Notes: generated by a model from the letters alone, not told the origin. A stretch of 64,000 nucleotides of DNA from Pseudomonas sp. L5B5 (GCF_020520285.1 NZ_CP084742.1:186001-250000); one strand, 5' to 3'. Numbered from the stretch's first letter, positions 47,857 through 56,948 are shown. Translations and numbers: made by a program.

Positions 47857-48420
47857 TCAATACACCTCGATCCCATCCGAGAAATCAAATCCATTGAGCC
47901 CCGCGACCTCGACATGTCTTTTGAACCGCTCGGTCACAAAAATGCGCATGATGTCTTCTTCGATCACAAACACATCCCGTTGTGGCAGGTTATTGCCAAC
48001 CAGGACGACTTTATCGATCACTAATCCGTTTTCGTAAATCCGGTATTTCGATCGCTCCATGTCCAGGCAGTTTGGTGCTGGATTGATGGGGTAGTAACCC
48101 AGGAAGGTTTTCCGTTTGCTTGGCGTGTTAACGGGGAGGAATTGCCCGTGCTTGGCAAGGAAGCCCTCCGAGAGCGCTTGTATGCCATTCTCGCTGAATA
48201 CAAAAAAGGGTCCCAAGGCCCCGCTGACGTCGAACTGATAGTTCTTTTTTCCTTTGTCGCTTGCACGTTGGATCAATGCAATTGGCTGGAAATCCGCCTC
48301 AAATGGCTTCCATTGCTGTGCCATGGCTCGACCGATGATGCTCTGTTGCCCATCAGGGTAGTCCTCAATGAATGACGCAAAGTCACGTGAATTCGATTTC
48401 AACCTGAAAATTTTCATCAT
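47857..48420 (-). CDS. Imm11-family (DUF1629) immunity-like protein, orphan
   Basis: 187 residues (two adjacent ATGs at 48420 and 48417). The pattern of the C-terminal half (NCLDMERSKYRIYENGLVID, then DVFVIEEDIMRIFVTERFK and VEVAGLNGFDFSDG) fits the immunity proteins of polymorphic toxin systems known as Imm11. Such proteins normally follow a toxin with a Tuxedo or similar C-terminal domain. No toxin gene, Rhs repeat or VgrG lies on either side. No signal peptide, so cytosolic. Family assignment is by eye. Confidence 0.6.
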   Translation of the reverse strand: MMKIFRLKSNSRDFASFIEDYPDGQQSIIGRAMAQQWKPFEADFQPIALIQRASDKGKKNYQFDVSGALGPFFVFSENGIQALSEGFLAKHGQFLPVNTPSKRKTFLGYYPINPAPNCLDMERSKYRIYENGLVIDKVVLVGNNLPQRDVFVIEEDIMRIFVTERFKRHVEVAGLNGFDFSDGIEVY

Positions 48421-48782
48421 TTTATCCAGAACAATTTTTCAGTCTGCATGCCTGTCTGCTGTTGGCAAAGCCCCATGCGCAGCCTTCGTTTACCGGATGA
48501 GGTGTACGGGTTGGAAACCCAGGCCAACTTCATCATGGATCACCTGCAGGGCCTGCAGAGTCATGTGCGGGTAGGCGGCGCCTATGGTGCGGCCTTGTCA
48601 ATCACCATTGCGACACGCCAGCCCAAAAGGTTGGTAGATCACTACACGGAAAATCGGCGAATGAGGGCCAAAGCCTGTTACCGCTCGGAATGCTAGGTTG
48701 ATTTCGTTGTTCGATTAGGCTGCTCCAAACGTCTGCTTGGGGTAACCTCGCGCCACGATCAACCATGAAGCTGAAATGAACA
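48421..48782. other. Short stretch with an unassigned fragment
   Basis: 362 bases. A frame at about 48478-48600 reads RSLRLPDEVYGLETQANFIM and HVRVGGAYGAALSITIA, which looks like true protein, perhaps debris of an integrative element gene, but I cannot name it and it has no start. Confidence 0.35.
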
Positions 48783-49292
48783 ATGGGTTTTGAGCAACTA
48801 GCTGAGCTACGTGACCGCCTGCGGGCTGAACAACAGCAGGTAAAAACTGATAGCGCCCAACAGGGCAAGCGCAAGTCCTCCGCGCAGACCAAGCCGCGTG
48901 AGCAAGATCCCGCGGTAGAGGCTATCTGGCGATTGCAGAAGCACTTTCCATTGGCTTTTCCGGTCAATCCAGCCCCCAAGGTTCCGCTCAAGGAGGGCAT
49001 CTTCAAGGATGCCGAGCAGCATCTGGAACTGCTCGGGCTGACCAGCGAGCAGCTCAAGCTAGGTATTGCTACCTGGTGCAAGGGCAGCCGCTACTGGGCC
49101 TGCATGGTGCAGGACGCACCACGGCTCGACCTGAATGGCCAGGCCGTTGGCACCGTGACCGTTTCGCAGGCGTTGCATGCCAGGCAGCAGGTTTCACGGC
49201 AGCGTGGGCAAGCGCGACGCAAGCAGTCGAAGCCCAAGGACGCTCCCCAGAAGCAAGGGGCCGAGAGCGGCACGGAACAAGTCGTGGGTTGA
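48783..49292 (+). CDS. ProQ/FinO-family RNA chaperone
   Basis: 169 residues. A linker with coiled-coil character (GFEQLAELRDRLRAEQQQ) leads to the FinO domain: AIWRLQKHFPLAFPVNPAPK, VPLKEGIFKDAEQHLELLGL, ATWCKGSRYWACMVQDAPRL. The basic Ser/Lys/Gln-rich tail would help bind RNA. The family binds structured sRNA and mRNA; mobile-element versions tune plasmid or ICE transfer. It stands alone among island debris, with a weak ribosome site. Confidence 0.85.
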   Translation: MGFEQLAELRDRLRAEQQQVKTDSAQQGKRKSSAQTKPREQDPAVEAIWRLQKHFPLAFPVNPAPKVPLKEGIFKDAEQHLELLGLTSEQLKLGIATWCKGSRYWACMVQDAPRLDLNGQAVGTVTVSQALHARQQVSRQRGQARRKQSKPKDAPQKQGAESGTEQVVG

Positions 49293-49530
49293 AGTCTCTT
49301 TCACTGGGCATCGAAAGCGCGGTTGTGTCCTTTGGCTATGGCATCGACTGGTCAGCATGCTGCCCGCGACGGGCAGTGTGGTGCCAGTGACCAAGCTGCC
49401 GGTCATGGGCAACCCCGCTTTGATCATCTGGTCATGCTCGCTCAAATGTGCAGTACCGGGCCTCTGGTTGCACCATGCTGCGGCGCTCGCCCGCTTGCGA
49501 AAATGGAGTGCGCACTCACCTTTGTTGCCG
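49293..49530. other. Sequence between proQ and the IS3 remnant
   Basis: Several frames overlap here, none with a family I can name. Possibly older IS debris. Confidence 0.35.
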
Positions 49531-49540
49531 GGGACGACCA

Positions 49541-49923
49541 GTGAAAGCGTTCAGTGAGAGTCTCGGTGTGGCGCGCTCGCAATTGACGGTTCGGCTCAAA
49601 CAACCCACTCCGGCGAAGCAGCCGCATCCACGCCGGACGCTCAACGATGCGGCCTTGGTCGAGCAGATCAAGCAGGCCGTCGGCGCATCGGCGTGCGTTC
49701 CCTGACAACTCCGGTGTGCAGCCCGTAGAGCAACGGCATGGCGGAGAGCTTCCTGAAGACTATGAAGCGTGACTACATCCGTCACATGCCCAAGCCCCAT
49801 CGAGCGACGGCCCTGCATAAGCTGGCCATCGCCTTCCAGCATTACAACGACGAACACCCGCACAGCTCACTGAACTACCGCCCACCTCGGGAGTTCAGGT
49901 GCCTGGCTGAGACAGCAACTTAA
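49541..49923 (+). pseudogene. IS3-family transposase remnant with deleted core
   Basis: The 5' part reads VKAFSESLGVARSQLTVRLK, then DAALVEQIKQAVGASA (start of IS3 OrfB). The catalytic core is deleted, and the text resumes at about 49700 with [25 protein letters not shown], then [18 protein letters not shown] up to 49923. The stop at 49727 is an amber where the family has Gln (SPQSNGMAE). Confidence 0.82.
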
Positions 49924-50116
49924 CGGGGTGGTGTCCAGTTTGATAGGGGCAAGTCTAGCTGCACCTCCCGGCGCCTATTGTTGTGCATAGGGGACTCGTC
50001 CTTGGCCGCTATAGCGGCCATGCAGTGGAGATAAGAGAAAGTATCGTATCCTTGAACAAGCAGGAGCTGTGGCTTGGTGGTTATCGCTCCGTCACTCGAT
50101 AGTAAGGATTGAACTT

Positions 50117-50524
50117 GTGCCGAACCCAGTGATTATCAAGAGAAAGGTATTGTTCGGGGACTGTGATCCTGAGGGGATTGTCTATACACCCAGGTTTTCG
50201 TACTTTGTTGTTGAGGCCGTTCATGAGGCACTTACAGTCTGGCTGTCCGGTCCCGGTTTGAGAACGCTCCTCGGTTTCGACTTACTGCCTCCAGCAAGGG
50301 CCTTCTCGCTAGAGTTTCTTCATCCGGTCACATGGGATGATGAACTGTCTATCAATGTCAGTGTTTCCAATGTTGGGCTTCATTCGTTCACGTTTCTAGT
50401 CAACGGCAGTGTCACTCCAGATGTTCTGGCATTCACTTCTAGCCTTACACATGTTTGCGTCTCACCGGTTACCAGAGAAGTCATTGAGGTTCCTTTGCAA
50501 CTGAGGGCGCTGCTTCAGCCTTGA
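50117..50524 (+). CDS. Hotdog-fold acyl-CoA thioesterase, 4-hydroxybenzoyl-CoA type
   Basis: 135 residues from GTG at 50117, with aagga 9 bases upstream; a reading to 50069 is less likely. The motif FGDCDPEGIVYTPRFSYFVV contains the Asp-x-Asp-xx-Gly-Ile/Val catalytic signature of this thioesterase family, followed by a long central helix. It would hydrolyse an acyl-CoA or acyl-carrier-protein thioester. Substrate unknown, no linked pathway genes. Confidence 0.8.
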   Translation: MPNPVIIKRKVLFGDCDPEGIVYTPRFSYFVVEAVHEALTVWLSGPGLRTLLGFDLLPPARAFSLEFLHPVTWDDELSINVSVSNVGLHSFTFLVNGSVTPDVLAFTSSLTHVCVSPVTREVIEVPLQLRALLQP

Positions 50525-50944
50525 GCGTTGTAGTTGCCTGGACGAAACAGAGTGGGTCTGTCGCCAGCCTGACGTTCTACGGCCAGCAAAGATTGTCGTC
50601 GGCTCCGCTGTCCGAATCTGGTCCCGGATGTTCAGGGCTGGGGGCGGGAGTGGGCGAGGTGAGGTTGGTGGGAGCAGGCCTACGGATCGGCAGGGTTCGA
50701 TGGATCTAACGCGTGGGTGACTCTACGTGCTCCTGATGCCTTTCCTGCTGCATCACCTGTACGGCGGGCCGAGTAAGTTCCTTGCTTTTGGCGACCCATG
50801 GCTGGAGCGAACACGCCTGGTGTTCAGGCATCGAAATGCATGTCCAGCAACATGACACGGCCTGATCAGACAAGGTGCTCAGATGTGCAGAGGCTTTAGA
50901 TTGCTTTAGAATGGCCTTTTCCCGCCCTTCAAAGGAATGATTAC
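50525..50944. other. Gene-free stretch
   Basis: 420 bases of G+C-rich sequence. Open frames here are short and have no recognisable content. Confidence 0.5.
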
Positions 50945-51385
50945 GTGGTGAGCAACAACGCCATCTGCTGCCCGCAATGCCAAGGCCAAAGCGTCCAGCT
51001 TCTGTCCGTCATCCATGCTGCTGGCACTACCCACATACAAGCAACCCATCAAGCGCAATCCCAATCCGGATTCGGCCCCAGTGTCACCGTCGAAACTACA
51101 GGTCGGCATCAGACCGCTTTGGCCGCAAGCGTCGCTCCTCCAGGTGCCAAGCGCCTGCTTGGTCCGGTAATTCTTACTGGGGTGGGCGCCATCATCTTGT
51201 ACGACGGCCTGAAACTGTCATGGGAAGTGGATTGGACCAGGTTCTTCATCGGCGTGACGTTTATCGCCATCGGTGTGATCGGGTTCGTCCGGCACTGGCG
51301 ACACAACGTCAAGCAATATGATGAGTACGAAGAGTGGCGCCGCACCTGGCTATGCCACGCTTGCGGCACTCGATTCCAGCCGTAA
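50945..51385 (+). CDS. Membrane protein with a zinc ribbon split around two membrane helices
   Basis: 146 residues from GTG at 50945; aaagga lies 8 bases before it. An N-terminal CCPQC knuckle and a C-terminal CHACG knuckle flank the chain. Between them are a Gln/Thr-rich loop and two hydrophobic segments (LLGPVILTGVGAIILYDGLK and FFIGVTFIAIGVIGFV). The two Cys pairs could meet on the same membrane face to bind one zinc. No family name known to me. Single gene. Confidence 0.6.
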   Translation: MVSNNAICCPQCQGQSVQLLSVIHAAGTTHIQATHQAQSQSGFGPSVTVETTGRHQTALAASVAPPGAKRLLGPVILTGVGAIILYDGLKLSWEVDWTRFFIGVTFIAIGVIGFVRHWRHNVKQYDEYEEWRRTWLCHACGTRFQP

Positions 51386-51426
51386 ACGGCGCAGGAAATG
51401 CCCGTCAGTTAAGCGAGGTGATCCGC

Positions 51427-51541
51427 CGTAGGAGAAGCCGGTCGACGCTCGATTGCTCGTAAGGATCGTTAACGTAGCGCGTGTTGGCTGGATAAACGCA
51501 GTGCTCTGAAGTTCATCGCGGGCAAGCCTCGCTCCTACAAC
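51427..51541. repeat. REP-type intergenic repeat
   Basis: Right unit catcgcgggcaagcctcgct cctacaa (51514-51540) is the common Pseudomonas REP; a poorer inverted unit cgtaggagaagccgg lies at 51428-51442. It differs from the four copies in the first 30 kb. Confidence 0.7.
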
Positions 51542-51759
51542 TTCCTTAACTGATCGGCAGTAGGCACAGGTCCATGTATGACTTCCATGAAGTCACCCAG
51601 CAAAGAGTTGCACCGTGCATGCCTTGTCTCTGCCAGGCGAGCCCCGTCTTCAGTTTGGAACCCTGAGGGAAGTACTGGCGGGCAAATAAAATCCGCAATG
51701 GGATCCCGGGCTTGAAACTGCAAGAAGCCTGCGGCTTGCGTTTCCCAGATCATGACGGT

Positions 51760-52149
51760 TCAGTTGGCAGAACCGTTTAGCTGCTGAAGCTCAAGTTGCT
51801 TGGCCGCACTGGCTTCGAGGGTTGCACGCTCTTCGTCGAGATAGCGATAGATGCCTTGAAGGTTGGCGATTTTCTGTTTGATTTCTCCCATCTTCTTTTC
51901 AATTAGCTTGGCGCCCTCAGCACAATCGATCAGCTTGTTGCGCTGCGCATCCAGAATCTCGCTTATCTCTCCCAGGGAAAACCCCATGCTTTGCGCGCGC
52001 TGGATAAAGTCCAGATCCTGCAGGGTTTGCGTTGTGTAAACGCGATAGTTGTTAGTTTGCCGCAGCGATGAGATCAGGCCGATTTGTTCGTAGTAACGCA
52101 GCGTATGGCGGCTGGCGCCGCTGCGAGCCTCGAGTTCGCCGATCTTCAT
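51760..52149 (-). CDS. MerR-family regulator
   Basis: 129 residues: MKIGELEARSGASRHTLRYY, EQIGLISSLRQTNNYRVY is the winged-helix DNA-binding part; a coiled-coil dimer helix (LIEKKMGEIKQKIANLQGIY) follows. It has no Cys cluster for metal, so a small-molecule or stress sensor of the TipA/CueR-less branch. Divergent by 74 bases from the SDR gene, which it probably controls. Confidence 0.88.
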   Translation of the reverse strand: MKIGELEARSGASRHTLRYYEQIGLISSLRQTNNYRVYTTQTLQDLDFIQRAQSMGFSLGEISEILDAQRNKLIDCAEGAKLIEKKMGEIKQKIANLQGIYRYLDEERATLEASAAKQLELQQLNGSAN

Positions 52150-52223
52150 GAAAACACCGCTTGACTATAGAGTTGGGTCGATAGTTTACGCTCGATTTCT
52201 CACCTTGAACAAGGAACAGGGAA
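52150..52223. promoter_or_regulatory. Divergent MerR/SDR promoter
   Basis: 74 bases. It contains cttgactatagagttgggtcgatagtt: a ttgact -35-like box and a partial dyad of the long-spacer kind MerR proteins use (tTGACtatagagttgGGTCgA). The precise operator is not certain. Confidence 0.5.
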
Positions 52224-53294
52224 ATGAGTGTGGAGTGCTTTGTCACCGGCGGGACAGGTTTCGTCGGTCAACATCTGGTGGCGAATCTGAGTACAAAAGG
52301 TCACACCATTCGGGTGTTGATGCGTCGACCAGAGCGACTCGCTGCCCTGCGGGAGCAAGTCGATCATTTGGGCGGGGATGCAACCCGGGTATTTGCAGTA
52401 GCTGGCGATTTGGAACGGGACAACCTCGGGCTTAGTCTTGCTGATCGAGAAGTGTTAAGGCACGCCAGAGTCATATTCCACCTGGGCGCCCACTTCGCAT
52501 GGGGGCTTTCAGTGGAGCATTCACGTGCGGTGAATGTGGAAGGGGCAAAGCGCGTGGCGCTGTTGGCGGCTGAGCAAAAAAGCCGTTTGGTGATGATCGG
52601 CGGTTACATGGTGAAAAATCATGAATATCTGCAGCGCATCGGAATCGATCCTCGCCATCCGGAGCTGACGAATTGGCCTGCCGTCTACCAACATGTCGGT
52701 GGTTACGAGGGGAGCAAGCTGGAGTCGCATTTTGCGACCCTGGAAGTGATGTCCGCCAAGGGTGGGGAGATCACCATTGTCCACCCTGCGACGGTCTGTG
52801 GCCACAGCCGCACGGGGCATATCCTTGACGGTCAGCCACTGGTGGAGTTGATTCGCAACCTTGTACAGAGAAAGCTGACTGCAGTGCCCGGTACCGCCGA
52901 GCATTGGCTGCCACTGGTCACCGTGGATTACCTGGCGGAGTTGGTGGCGGTGTGTGCTTTTGATCCTGCGATGGTGGGCCAGGAATTGCTGGCGCTCGAT
53001 GACCAGACTCCCAACTTGCGAGAGCTCCTGGCACAGGTGGCACAACCTTTGGGCTTGAAGTCGCCCAAGCATTACATTTCTCTGCGCTTGCTGAAGTTGC
53101 TACTGAGCATTCCTCCCGTCGCATGGTTTTTGAATACAAAACCCGAAGCCTTGGACTTTATCCAGACCACCCGTTTTGATACAGCAGCGGTCGAGCAATT
53201 TGCCAACAGGCATGGAATAGCCAAGCCGGATATACGTCAGTCGTTGCAGCACACTGCAATGTTCGTCAACTCATATTGCATAGCCAAAGGCTAG
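52224..53294 (+). CDS. NAD(P)-dependent epimerase/dehydratase (extended SDR)
   Basis: 356 residues with a good aacaggga ribosome site. N-terminal VTGGTGFVGQHLVANL nucleotide motif; catalytic Tyr-x-x-x-Lys is GGYEGSKLESH; HPATVCGHSRTG is typical of the family. The substrate pocket gives no clue. It is the likely target of the divergent MerR regulator. Confidence 0.87.
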   Translation: MSVECFVTGGTGFVGQHLVANLSTKGHTIRVLMRRPERLAALREQVDHLGGDATRVFAVAGDLERDNLGLSLADREVLRHARVIFHLGAHFAWGLSVEHSRAVNVEGAKRVALLAAEQKSRLVMIGGYMVKNHEYLQRIGIDPRHPELTNWPAVYQHVGGYEGSKLESHFATLEVMSAKGGEITIVHPATVCGHSRTGHILDGQPLVELIRNLVQRKLTAVPGTAEHWLPLVTVDYLAELVAVCAFDPAMVGQELLALDDQTPNLRELLAQVAQPLGLKSPKHYISLRLLKLLLSIPPVAWFLNTKPEALDFIQTTRFDTAAVEQFANRHGIAKPDIRQSLQHTAMFVNSYCIAKG

Positions 53295-53468
53295 GCTTTT
53301 TGACTTCTGCCTTGCGGTGACAAGAAGGCGAATAGCCTCCTACTAGGCAATTCAGCTTATGCCAGAATAAATCCTGGGGCTGGAGGGTCTCGTACTCCTA
53401 ATACTTTGCGCCGTCGATACAGGGCGGCATTCTATCGAGCGACAACTCAGCGACAGGGATCGTCATCC

Positions 53469-54368
53469 ATGCAATCTACTTTCAGCAAAGGCGTCATATT
53501 TGCAGTTTCCGCTGCGGCACTGAACGCAACGATCGGTGTGCTCAGCAAAATACTCATGAGCAATGGTTTCACCGCTAGCAGTGTCGCCGTCATCAAGACC
53601 GCATTGGGTTGCGTGCTTCTTTCGATCTTGTTGTTTTTCCTCAAGCGCCCGGCGTCTACGACCAAATGGACCCAGGCGGCTATCTGCGCATTTCTTGGCA
53701 TCTTTGTGCTGTTCCATTTCGAAACCTCCGCCTATCGACACTACACTGCTGCCGGTGTGGTTGTGATACTGATGGCCAGTGCTTCACTTTCCTCGATCAT
53801 TCTGGGGCGCATTTTCCTCAAGGACCCCATCACGGCGAACGCTACCGTGGGCGCCGCACTGGCTATCGCAGGGATTTCGGTGATCTTCGGTGGCGACCTG
53901 CAGCAGGGTTTTACCCTGCAAGGTTCTGCGCTCGCCTCCATCGCTGGCACCGGCTATGGGGCCTTTTCGGTTGCCATGAAACGTATGGGAGTGTCGGGCG
54001 GGCTGCACTTCACACGACAATTGCTGTTCTTTGGCAGCCTGTATCTGCTGATGCCGGCTGCGGCGGATGGTTTCGCGATCGGTGAGTTGTCGCCACTGGC
54101 GATTGCCGCACTTCTGGCGCTGGCCACGCTGCCGACAATCCTGGGCTTCTTCTGCACCACCAAGGCCATCGAGTATCTCAAGCCATCCCAAGTGCAAGCG
54201 CTGGAGCTGACTGAGCCACTGTTCGCCGCGCTCCTGGCGTTTGTGGCGCTTAATGAAGTACCGCGTGAAAGTCTGTACGCAGGAGCGGCACTGATCATCG
54301 TCGGCTTGTGTTTCTCCAATGAACTGATTCGACTAGGCAGCAAAGCCTCCGTCCCTTCGACCGAGTGA
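53469..54368 (+). CDS. EamA-family drug/metabolite exporter
   Basis: 299 residues from ATG at 53469. Ten hydrophobic segments in two EamA halves; SAAALNATIGVLSKIL opens the first and ALELTEPLFAALLAFVALNE the second. The TEP-xxA motif (ELTEPLFAAL) is characteristic of the family. A 174-base gap separates it from the SDR gene on the same strand. Substrate unknown. Confidence 0.85.
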   Translation: MQSTFSKGVIFAVSAAALNATIGVLSKILMSNGFTASSVAVIKTALGCVLLSILLFFLKRPASTTKWTQAAICAFLGIFVLFHFETSAYRHYTAAGVVVILMASASLSSIILGRIFLKDPITANATVGAALAIAGISVIFGGDLQQGFTLQGSALASIAGTGYGAFSVAMKRMGVSGGLHFTRQLLFFGSLYLLMPAAADGFAIGELSPLAIAALLALATLPTILGFFCTTKAIEYLKPSQVQALELTEPLFAALLAFVALNEVPRESLYAGAALIIVGLCFSNELIRLGSKASVPSTE

Positions 54369-54664
54369 GCTATTTTCGGATCCATGACGTTAGCAACCAG
54401 TGGCTTTTAAGTAGTTTGAGCGGTTGATCGCTTCTGGCCGATAGCTGCCTTTTGCGAAGGGCAGCCAAGGGGCCGTTTACACCTGTTGCGATCGGCTGTA
54501 ACCAACGGTAGTTGCCATTTCAGTCAGTGTCGTTCAACTTGCCCGCCAGGGGCGTCGGTGAAATCAGTTCCGCAATCAACTTGAAGTGGACGTTCCGTAC
54601 CACAAGAACGTCGTACCTGTTGAACATTATTCAGGATCCAGGCTTGAGTTGATCAAGTTCAGCG
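54369..54664. other. Gene-free stretch with an intergenic motif
   Basis: 296 bases. The text cttctggccgatagctgcct tttgcgaagggcag near 54430-54464 resembles that near 43920, a Pseudomonas intergenic motif. No gene. Confidence 0.5.
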
Positions 54665-55037
54665 TCAAGGGCAGCGATAAACATTCCCTGAAAGGGTGAC
54701 GTTGGTCTGTTCCAGTCGTTTGTCCGAACCGGTTTGACCCGCTCGTTGAGTTAACAAATAAACCCGATTGCCCCCCAACGCGGTTGCCTTGTTTTTCAGA
54801 TCGTTACGGGCTCCGGGCTCCGGTCTCCAGGTCGGCGTTGCCGGTGATACTGCCCATCAGAAAGTCGCCCTGACTACCCGTAACATCTCCCAGGAACTGA
54901 CATTCGGCGCCTGGCTCGTTATGAGTGATACGCACGGTATTGGCCACGGGGCTCACAATAGATGTAGGTGCACAGCCTATCAGACCCAACAATGCGGTTG
55001 ATAAGCTGATGCAAGTAAAGAGGCGAGGGAGACGCAT
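54665..55037 (-). pseudogene. DUF4156 lipoprotein gene broken by a 7-bp tandem duplication
   Basis: ATG at 55037 with aagga upstream. Lipobox LIGCA near residue 20. DUF4156 pattern: ECQFLGDVTGSQGDFLMG, then NADLETGAR. Here gggctcc occurs twice in tandem (+ strand 54808-54821), causing an early stop after GARSP. Taking out one copy restores NDLKNKATALGGNRVYLLTQ and VTLSGNVYRCP to a TGA at 54665. The span is 373 bases; minus 7 is 366, exactly 122 codons. A very young lesion, since the rest is intact. Confidence 0.85.
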
Positions 55038-55310
55038 GTATATGATTCCTTTCTTACCAAAATGACATTGCCCTTTTGGATAACCTGCCAGGGCTTTAAG
55101 CCCGGGCAGTATCAGATCTTGCTGGAGCAGGAACTGTATTAATGGGTGCTTTTTTGTAAGGGATGATGGGTGGAAATACCCGTGGCCATGAAGTAAGGGC
55201 ATTAGCCACAATCGAATAATCGTTAAAGAAGAGGCCATTTCTCCTTCGGTCCTCGCTCATTGATTTCCTGTCGAGCCAGCACTCGTCAAGTTGCTGTTTT
55301 CAACAGTGCT

Positions 55311-55600
55311 TATTCAATCGGCTGCGCTCGATCGAACAGGCGGACTACACGAGCCTGTTGAAGCAGATCGAGGTGACCACGCTGATCCTGACGCCAGAAG
55401 AAGACAAGCGGCGCAGATGCCGCAGCAATCCTGCTCAAGGGCATCAAGCGGTCGCAGGAAGTGGTGATGCCGCGCACCGGCCACATGTTCGGGTTCTCGC
55501 GCCCAGGTGCCTACTCGCTGGCAATCAGGAACTTCCTGGAGAGTGAAGGGCTCATGGGCGTCGTTCGACCCGAGAGACGACCGCTTGACGTCATGCCTGC
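55311..55600 (+). pseudogene. Alpha/beta hydrolase, C-terminal remnant
   Basis: LRSIEQADYTSLLKQIEVTT, LILTPEED then a frame change and ADAAAILLKGIKRSQEVVMP, RTGHMFGFSRPGAYSLAIRN, FLESEGLMG. This is the last third of a hydrolase, with the catalytic His in TGHM. The N-terminal part with the nucleophile is missing and there is a frameshift near 55405. Confidence 0.65.
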
Positions 55601-55638
55601 AAGCCCTCCAGCGGTGCAGGGCACGAGGTGAGCAGGGG

Positions 55639-56199
55639 TCACGGCGGGGCGTTGCCGAGCATTGCATCCAGATCCCGAATCGCCGGGCTACTGGCCTGGG
55701 CGCCAGGCAATTGGAGGAATAGGGCCTGGGCGGCCTGGACCATCTGCGCGTTCGACATCCTGCCCATCGGCAGCATCTGGTTGTGCTCGCGATTGTCCGG
55801 GGCGCAGACGAATGCATAGGTGCGCTGCAGCCAGTAGGTGCTGTGCTGTGGATCGATCCAGTCGCGCACGGTGGCGGCATCCTTGAAGGCATAGTCGAGG
55901 CGCCGCATGGTCCGGGTGCTGTCCAGGCGCAGCTTGCGTTCCTTGCACTTGTACTGGACCTCGTAGGCCGCCAGCAGGGGCATGTCCGGGTCCTCGAAGA
56001 TCCGCATGATCATCGCCGACTGCACCTCTTGGGGTTTGTGCAGGATGCCGGCGGCATCGGCGATGAAGATTTCGTTGTGGTAGCGCTTGCTCTTGCCGTG
56101 AATGATCCAGTAGTCGCCCGAGGTGTCGGCCACGACGCTGGGGCACAACAGAGGGAGCGCCAGCAGTGAGAGCCTGGCGCGCAGGAGAGAGTTCGCCAC
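55639..56199 (-). CDS. Exported hypothetical protein, 186 residues
   Basis: GTG at 56199 with aaggaagga upstream. Signal peptide to about residue 24 (SLLALPLLCPSVVADTSG). The mature part (DYWIIHGKSKRYHNEIFIAD, then YKCKERKLRLDSTRTMRRLD) has two Cys that may pair. No family I recognise. Longer readings to 56238 lack the signal position. Confidence 0.65.
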   Translation of the reverse strand: MANSLLRARLSLLALPLLCPSVVADTSGDYWIIHGKSKRYHNEIFIADAAGILHKPQEVQSAMIMRIFEDPDMPLLAAYEVQYKCKERKLRLDSTRTMRRLDYAFKDAATVRDWIDPQHSTYWLQRTYAFVCAPDNREHNQMLPMGRMSNAQMVQAAQALFLQLPGAQASSPAIRDLDAMLGNAPP

Positions 56200-56348
56200 G
56201 GGGTGTCCTTCCTTGGTAGCTGTCGAGGGTGGTCGCATCGGGTCAGCGGGGGCGGGGACTATAGGCGTGCCGGGAGAAGAGGGTCGATTGGGCTGATGTG
56301 CTAATGGCGCACTGCCGCCATGGCTGGCCCATGGGGCATGAGGACTCG

Positions 56349-56558
56349 CTAATGGAGGGTGACGGTCCTGCGGCTTTCACCGATCCGGATGCGGTCGAGC
56401 GCCCGGTTAAGGGCGTCCAGCGCATTGATCAGTGCCTGGGCCTCGGCTTCGCGGCCATCTCCCCACAGGCGCTCCGCCAGCTTGTTGAGGGCCTGGATCG
56501 AGCGTTCGATCTCGGTGGCAGTGGCTGCATTGGCCTCTGCGGGTGCTTTCCTGGACAT
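56349..56558 (-). CDS. Small helical protein, 69 residues
   Basis: MSRKAPAEANAATATEIERS, IQALNKLAERLWGDGREAEA, QALINALDALNRALDRIRIG: amphipathic helices throughout. It looks like a real small Pseudomonas protein; function unknown. Ribosome site weak. Confidence 0.5.
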   Translation of the reverse strand: MSRKAPAEANAATATEIERSIQALNKLAERLWGDGREAEAQALINALDALNRALDRIRIGESRRTVTLH

Positions 56559-56645
56559 GGGCTGGCATCTCTATGGGGCGTGTTTACGGCCAAGGGGATC
56601 GGCAGTAAGGGGGCAACGCAGGAACGGCCGTTCACGGCGAAAGTT

Positions 56646-56948
56646 TCATCCGCGTGGGCCGTCACTGCGGCATTGCAAGGCCGCGGCCTGAAGGCTGGCA
56701 TCATCGCCGACATCGATGACGCTCACGCTGTCGCCACCCAGCTCGGCGGCCCGGTTGAATGCCATGTTCAACGCATCGCCATTGGATGAGCCCTTGACGG
56801 TGAAGGCCTTGAGCACCTTGCAGGCCTGGGCCGAGGCTGCCGTGACCAGGTTCACCTGTCGACCGGCGTCGGTCAGTTGCGTGGTGCATGCGCAGATCAT
56901 GGTTGCCGTGAAGAGACCCAGGAGGGCGGTACTCAGGTGACGCATCAT
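56646..56948 (-). CDS. DUF4156-type lipoprotein, 99-100 residues
   Basis: Two ATGs in a row at 56948/56945. Lipobox ICAC. CTTQLTDAGRQVNLVTAASA, QACKVLKAFTVKG, NRAAELGGDSVSVIDVGD fits DUF4156 (LT-x-GxxV, C-xxL, AA-xLGG) and ends in a conserved-type Cys (LQC). A second, broken member lies at 54665-55037. Function of the family is not known. Confidence 0.7.
   Translation of the reverse strand: MMRHLSTALLGLFTATMICACTTQLTDAGRQVNLVTAASAQACKVLKAFTVKGSSNGDALNMAFNRAAELGGDSVSVIDVGDDASLQAAALQCRSDGPRG

Noticed and set aside
51535..51753. 72-residue minus-strand frame after the MerR gene
   Set aside because: Its 3' end lies in a REP element, and the translation resembles no protein; no ribosome site.
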